From an uncultured bacterium (GTDB lineage: Bacteria > Pseudomonadota > Gammaproteobacteria > Burkholderiales > Burkholderiaceae_F), in the NCBI GenBank assembly GCA_905215795.1, contig CAJMRV010000067.1, positions 1-8,833 of the forward strand: a DNA stretch of 8,833 nucleotides. Reading direction: 5' to 3'. A program made the translations under genes and the position numbers. Shown in pieces: positions 5,949 through 8,833 of the stretch. The notes under the pieces are model-generated. The model made no database searches and was not told the DNA's origin. It worked only from the letters and a program-made list of their open reading frames with translations. Position 1 is the first letter of the stretch. The number at the start of each line of letters is the position of its first letter.

Positions 5949-7995
5949 TTTCATCCGGGCGCTGGCCCTGGCGGAGGTGACGGCCCTCATGGGTGTTCCT
6001 CAGCAGGCGGAGGCCTTCCCCTTCCTCGACGAACCCGAGTGGGTTTCGTCGCTTGAGGACAAAGGGGAGAGGGACGGCGACTTTTATTATCTGAGGGCCG
6101 ACCCGCGGACGTGGGCCGGAGGGCCCTGGACGGTGCGGTTCGACGGCAGCCAGGACCTTGACCATGTCATCGGCGTGCCCGCGTTTCCAAAGCTGCCGGA
6201 CGGCTCCCCCTTCGTGGTGGACCTTTCCGTGGAGGTTCCCGCCGTCGACGCCGAATACATGGATGGTTCTTCAAATATTTCGCTCGCTTACGGCGCCATG
6301 CTCGAAAACGTGCACATGAGGGTTGGTCGCGGCGGCATGCTGGCGTTGATCGAAGAGTGTGACGACGAGAGTGTCGATTGGGAGGGCGAATCTGAAGGTT
6401 TGGATGATGAGGATGATGTCGGGTGGAATGGCGGCGCCGTGGATGAAGCCCCCTGGATCGACTGGCACAGTCCTTCGACTCTTGCCTTTGAGGAGAGCTT
6501 TGACATTGAGAAGGGACCGTCGCTCCCTCCCAGGGCGGTGCTCCTCGTGAGGGAGCCCCGGAGGTTCGGGAACGGCGTCAGGGTCGACCTTGACGCACCT
6601 CCCGATGGAACGCCCGGCCACGCCCTGCGCGTGGGTGAACGGGGTGCGTTGGTGGTGGCTCCGTCGAAGGAGGCCGTCGGGGATGCGGCGCTTCTCGACG
6701 TCGGTGGCGGCGGCGTCGACTTCCGTCGGGGGAGCCGGATCGTGGTCGACGGTGGCGAGAGGCGGGTGGTGCTTTTCCCCGAGGGCGTCGATGTGGACGG
6801 CTACGATAACGTGGAGGTCGTCTATCGGTTGCCCGAGTGCGATCCGGAGGACCAGGACGGCGTCAATTGCGGTGCTTATGGAAAGGGGAGCCTCGTCCAC
6901 GAGCGCGGCGTGGGCTGGGTCGCCGTCCCCGCGGAGGTCCCGAGGACGGAGGGCATTTCTCCGCAACTCATGGAGGAGCTTTTCGTCGAGGCCGGGGAGA
7001 TCGCCGTGTTCGAAGGGGAGCCTGAAGCGGGCGGGATCGTCCTGGACGCCTTCGCGGGCATGCTCGGTGCAATCGGAGCCGAGGCGCTCGCCTCCAACGA
7101 AGCGCCGCCGCCCGTCGTCAAGGCCGAAGGCGTCGGCCTGAAGCCTTCGCCCGTCTGGTTCCGCGCGGGCGGCTGGAAGGAGCGCGGCCGCCATGACCCC
7201 GACGGCAGGCGCAGGCCGGGCTTTGAGAGGGCCTTTCTCGAGGGCGGCCTCACCATCGGGCGCTCGGACCGTCTGGACTGGGGCGCCGCGTTCGCCTTCG
7301 GGGTGAAGAAGGCGCATTCGGACCGGCTGCAACACTTCAGGGGGGAGGCGGACACCGCGGGTGCGCTCCTCTGGGCGCGTCCCGTCCTCTCGCGCACGGG
7401 ACTCCATGAGGAGGCGCTCCCGATGATGATCGGCGGGTCGGTCACGCACACCAACGGGCGGCTCCATCACCGTGATGCGAAGTGGTGGCGGATTCCCAGG
7501 CACAAGGAACACTCGGTCGCCGGGGCGGTGTTCTACGAGGCGGCGCTCCGGGGCCTCAACGGTTCGGGGGCGCTCCGGGCGGGCCTCCTCCTGGAGAACC
7601 GGAGCTCGACCAGGGTCGAGTTCGAGCTCGACGGGGTCACGTGGATGCGGGGTTCCCGGTCGTCTTCATGGCGCGCGGCCGCCATCGCCGGCGCGGACTC
7701 CGCGGTGCGTCTCCTCGACGTGTTCGGATGGCACCTCGACGCGGGCCTCTCGGCCTCGCTGAGACTGCAGAAGGCCTTGCGCTCCGAGCGGTGGACGCTT
7801 CTGGCGGGCACGAAGCAGGGCGTCGGGGAAGGGGGCTTCCCGGCTGATCGACTCCCCTCTCTTTGCTACGAGGGAACGCTCAGGGTCTCCTTCGGTAATG
7901 AATCGGACGTTTTCCACATCTCGGGCACGTACAGGGGAAACAGCGGGGGCGGAAGAGCCAAGGGAGTCCTCTTCGGGCTCTCGATGAGGGTTTGA
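5920..7995 (+). CDS. Secreted protein with probable autotransporter-type C-terminal beta-barrel
   Basis: I do not recognise a named family for this 691-residue protein. The ATG at 5920 is chosen because a signal-peptide-like stretch follows: basic start to Arg13, hydrophobic ALALAEVTALMGV (14-26), then PQQAEA with a likely cut after Ala32. A frame extension to 5686 would place about 78 low-quality residues in front and cross the hairpin at 5886-5909. Residues 33-370 are strand-rich with no known enzyme motif, contain an acidic patch (146-166) and a Cys307-Cys317 pair around an Asp-rich loop DPEDQDG. A helical segment (about 372-392) and a Pro-rich turn lead to about 275 residues of alternating polar/hydrophobic segments with Trp and Tyr, ending in GVLFGLSMRV, which fits the outer-membrane beta-signal pattern although the last residue is Val, not Phe or Trp. 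This suggests a type V autotransporter or similar surface protein. CGG/AGG for Arg and GGT/GGG for Gly are commoner, especially early, than in the neighbouring genes, which favour CGC/GGC. Confidence 0.75.
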   Translation: MTISRCSSDSFIRALALAEVTALMGVPQQAEAFPFLDEPEWVSSLEDKGERDGDFYYLRADPRTWAGGPWTVRFDGSQDLDHVIGVPAFPKLPDGSPFVVDLSVEVPAVDAEYMDGSSNISLAYGAMLENVHMRVGRGGMLALIEECDDESVDWEGESEGLDDEDDVGWNGGAVDEAPWIDWHSPSTLAFEESFDIEKGPSLPPRAVLLVREPRRFGNGVRVDLDAPPDGTPGHALRVGERGALVVAPSKEAVGDAALLDVGGGGVDFRRGSRIVVDGGERRVVLFPEGVDVDGYDNVEVVYRLPECDPEDQDGVNCGAYGKGSLVHERGVGWVAVPAEVPRTEGISPQLMEELFVEAGEIAVFEGEPEAGGIVLDAFAGMLGAIGAEALASNEAPPPVVKAEGVGLKPSPVWFRAGGWKERGRHDPDGRRRPGFERAFLEGGLTIGRSDRLDWGAAFAFGVKKAHSDRLQHFRGEADTAGALLWARPVLSRTGLHEEALPMMIGGSVTHTNGRLHHRDAKWWRIPRHKEHSVAGAVFYEAALRGLNGSGALRAGLLLENRSSTRVEFELDGVTWMRGSRSSSWRAAAIAGADSAVRLLDVFGWHLDAGLSASLRLQKALRSERWTLLAGTKQGVGEGGFPADRLPSLCYEGTLRVSFGNESDVFHISGTYRGNSGGGRAKGVLFGLSMRV

Positions 7996-8011
7996 GGGCG
8001 CGAAAGTCCGT

Positions 8012-8017
8012 TAGAAT
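8012..8017 (+). promoter_or_regulatory. Possible -10 box for relA
   Basis: TAGAAT, preceded by CGT as in the box before the TatD gene, lies 17 bases after the stop of the barrel-protein gene. No standard -35 is found; TTGAGG (7992-7997) is 14 bases upstream, which is too short. Transcription from here would begin near 8024 and give a leader of about 200 bases. Confidence 0.4.
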
Positions 8018-8026
8018 GTTCTTATT

Positions 8027-8188
8027 GGGAGAGGCTTCCGAGGCCTCACTCCCGGGCGGGCGCCGCCCGGACCGGATGGTCCGCGCACGGGGCGCGCCGC
8101 GGTGGGTGCGGGCTCGAGGAAGCTCTTGCGCGCCATGGGGCGGGTGCCCCGTGGACGGCGCGGCTCCGGAACCGACCCTTCCGGAGCC
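8027..8188 (+). promoter_or_regulatory. Highly structured leader of relA (series of stem-loops)
   Basis: Successive inverted repeats fill this gap. They are 8027-8053 (GGGA, GAGGC/GCCTC, TCCC); 8052-8070 (CCGGGCGG/CCGCCCGG, 8 bp, loop gcg); 8069-8082 (GGACC/GGTCC); a wider 7-bp pairing of GGCGCGC (8091-8097) with GCGCGCC (8128-8134); 8133-8154 (CCATGGGGC/GCCCCGTGG, one U-G pair); and 8162-8188 (GGCTCCGGAA/TTCCGGAGCC, perfect 10 bp). Neighbouring arms overlap by two bases in three places, so some folds exclude others. No T run follows any of them. The last hairpin ends 37 bases before the relA ATG. Roles could include leader regulation, mRNA stability or termination after the upstream gene. 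I match it to no known riboswitch. Confidence 0.5.
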
Positions 8189-8225
8189 TATGGGAAAGGT
8201 GAACCAAATTGGTGAGAACAGGCAT

Positions 8226-8833
8226 ATGACGGAAACTTTCGAAAAAGAGTTCAACGCGGAGCAGGCCCGCAACATGGTCGAGCCGCTCTACACGGACCAC
8301 AAGCTCGCCACCGGCGAGACGGTGATGGCCCACGCGGACGGCATCGTGTCGATACTCCGTCACATCAGGCCCGACCAGGACCTGCTCGCCGCGGGGTATC
8401 TGTTCTGGGCGCCCGACTGCGTCCAGAACTCCCAGGATTGGATCGAGAAGGCCTTCGGCCCGAAGGTGAACTCGCTCGTCCAGGAGCTCGGCCGCATCGA
8501 CAAGCTCAGCCGCCGGGCAAGAAGCGAGAACAAGGAGGCCAACGCCAAGCACCAGGCCGAATCGATCAGGAAGATGCTCCTGGCGATGTGCAACGACCTG
8601 CGCGTCGTGCTCCTCAAGCTCGCGAGCCGTCTGCAGACCCTTCGCTACTTCGCCGAATGCATGCGCGTGGGCGGCCCCTGCGAGGGCTACAGGACGTTCG
8701 CCGAGGAAACCCTGGCGATCTATGCGCCGCTGGCGAACCGCCTCGGCATCTGGCAGGTCAAGTGGGAGCTCGAGGACCTCTCGTTCAGGTTCACGCATCC
8801 CGAGGAGTACCACGAGATCGCCTCGCAGCTCAT
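8226..8833 (+). CDS. relA: GTP pyrophosphokinase RelA, N-terminal part (partial)
   Basis: RelA is the ribosome-linked synthetase that makes (p)ppGpp during amino-acid starvation. Only 202 residues are visible before the right edge. They cover the N-terminal hydrolase-like region and the start of the linker to the synthetase domain. The stretch FAEETLAIYAPLANRLGIWQ (158-177), followed by VKWELEDLSFRF, is diagnostic for RelA/SpoT proteins. The hydrolase site is decayed: where bifunctional Rel/SpoT enzymes have HDxxED, this has FWAPDCVQ (60-67), and the usual KLADR...R segment reads KLASRLQTLR (131-140). This marks it as a synthetase-only RelA, not SpoT. The ATG at 8226 is preceded by GGTGAG (8211-8216) at 9 bases. 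In-frame ATG 8190 and GTG 8199 would add 12 or 9 residues but are poorly placed relative to a ribosome binding site. Confidence 0.92.
   Translation, partial: MTETFEKEFNAEQARNMVEPLYTDHKLATGETVMAHADGIVSILRHIRPDQDLLAAGYLFWAPDCVQNSQDWIEKAFGPKVNSLVQELGRIDKLSRRARSENKEANAKHQAESIRKMLLAMCNDLRVVLLKLASRLQTLRYFAECMRVGGPCEGYRTFAEETLAIYAPLANRLGIWQVKWELEDLSFRFTHPEEYHEIASQL

Noticed and set aside
5664..6056. TTG-started frame in copy A of the repeat as a living gene
   Set aside because: After the first dozen or so codons it shows no family resemblance, and it overlaps the barrel gene in another frame. It is better read as a remnant.
8190..8225. Earlier relA starts at ATG 8190 or GTG 8199
   Set aside because: GGAG lies only 3 bases before ATG 8190, and the purine run directly abuts GTG 8199. 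GGTGAG at 9 bases favours ATG 8226. They cannot be fully excluded.
1..8833. CRISPR arrays, insertion sequences, integrase genes, tRNA or rRNA genes
   Set aside because: No regularly spaced repeats, terminal inverted repeats with a transposase, or RNA-gene signatures were seen on either strand.

Overview
The window looks like chromosomal DNA of a high-GC Gram-negative proteobacterium. I infer a betaproteobacterium of the order Burkholderiales, perhaps Sutterellaceae. This rests on a lipoprotein-release pair (lolC-lolD) followed by a TatD hydrolase, a RelA with a decayed hydrolase half, a large protein with an autotransporter-like C-terminal barrel, and strong G/C bias at third codon positions. 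Taxonomy from one window is an inference. I see no insertion sequence, integrase, tRNA, rRNA or CRISPR array.

Layout, left to right. Positions 1-316 hold the first 105 codons of a minus-strand gene of uncertain identity that runs off the left edge. A divergent control region (317-492) leads into lolC (493-1749, GTG start) and lolD (1742-2434), which overlap by 8 bases and encode the inner-membrane ABC machine that releases outer-membrane lipoproteins. A TatD-family hydrolase (2528-3340) follows with its own -10-like box and a strong ribosome binding site. A 257-base gap with two hairpins and a GC-rich inverted repeat precedes a two-gene unit: a double-ACT-domain protein (3598-4188) and a UPF0210 (PFL-like, DUF711) protein (4229-5593), closed by a clear intrinsic terminator (5629-5653).

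The accessory-looking part is 5594-7995. The terminator and the bases after it recur in diverged form 256 bases downstream, so a second terminator-like hairpin ends only 10 bases before the start of a 691-residue protein (5920-7995). That protein has a signal peptide, an acidic passenger region and a probable C-terminal outer-membrane beta-barrel. Its codon use differs from its neighbours. Finally, a 230-base leader packed with GC-rich stem-loops (about 8027-8188) precedes relA (8226 to the right edge, partial), the ppGpp synthetase of the stringent response.

The most interesting points are the duplicated terminator/gene-start module with a possible attenuator in front of the barrel protein, the heavily structured relA leader, and the pairing of a GcvR-like double-ACT protein with UPF0210. 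None of these proves a new system. lolCD, tatD and relA are ordinary housekeeping genes.
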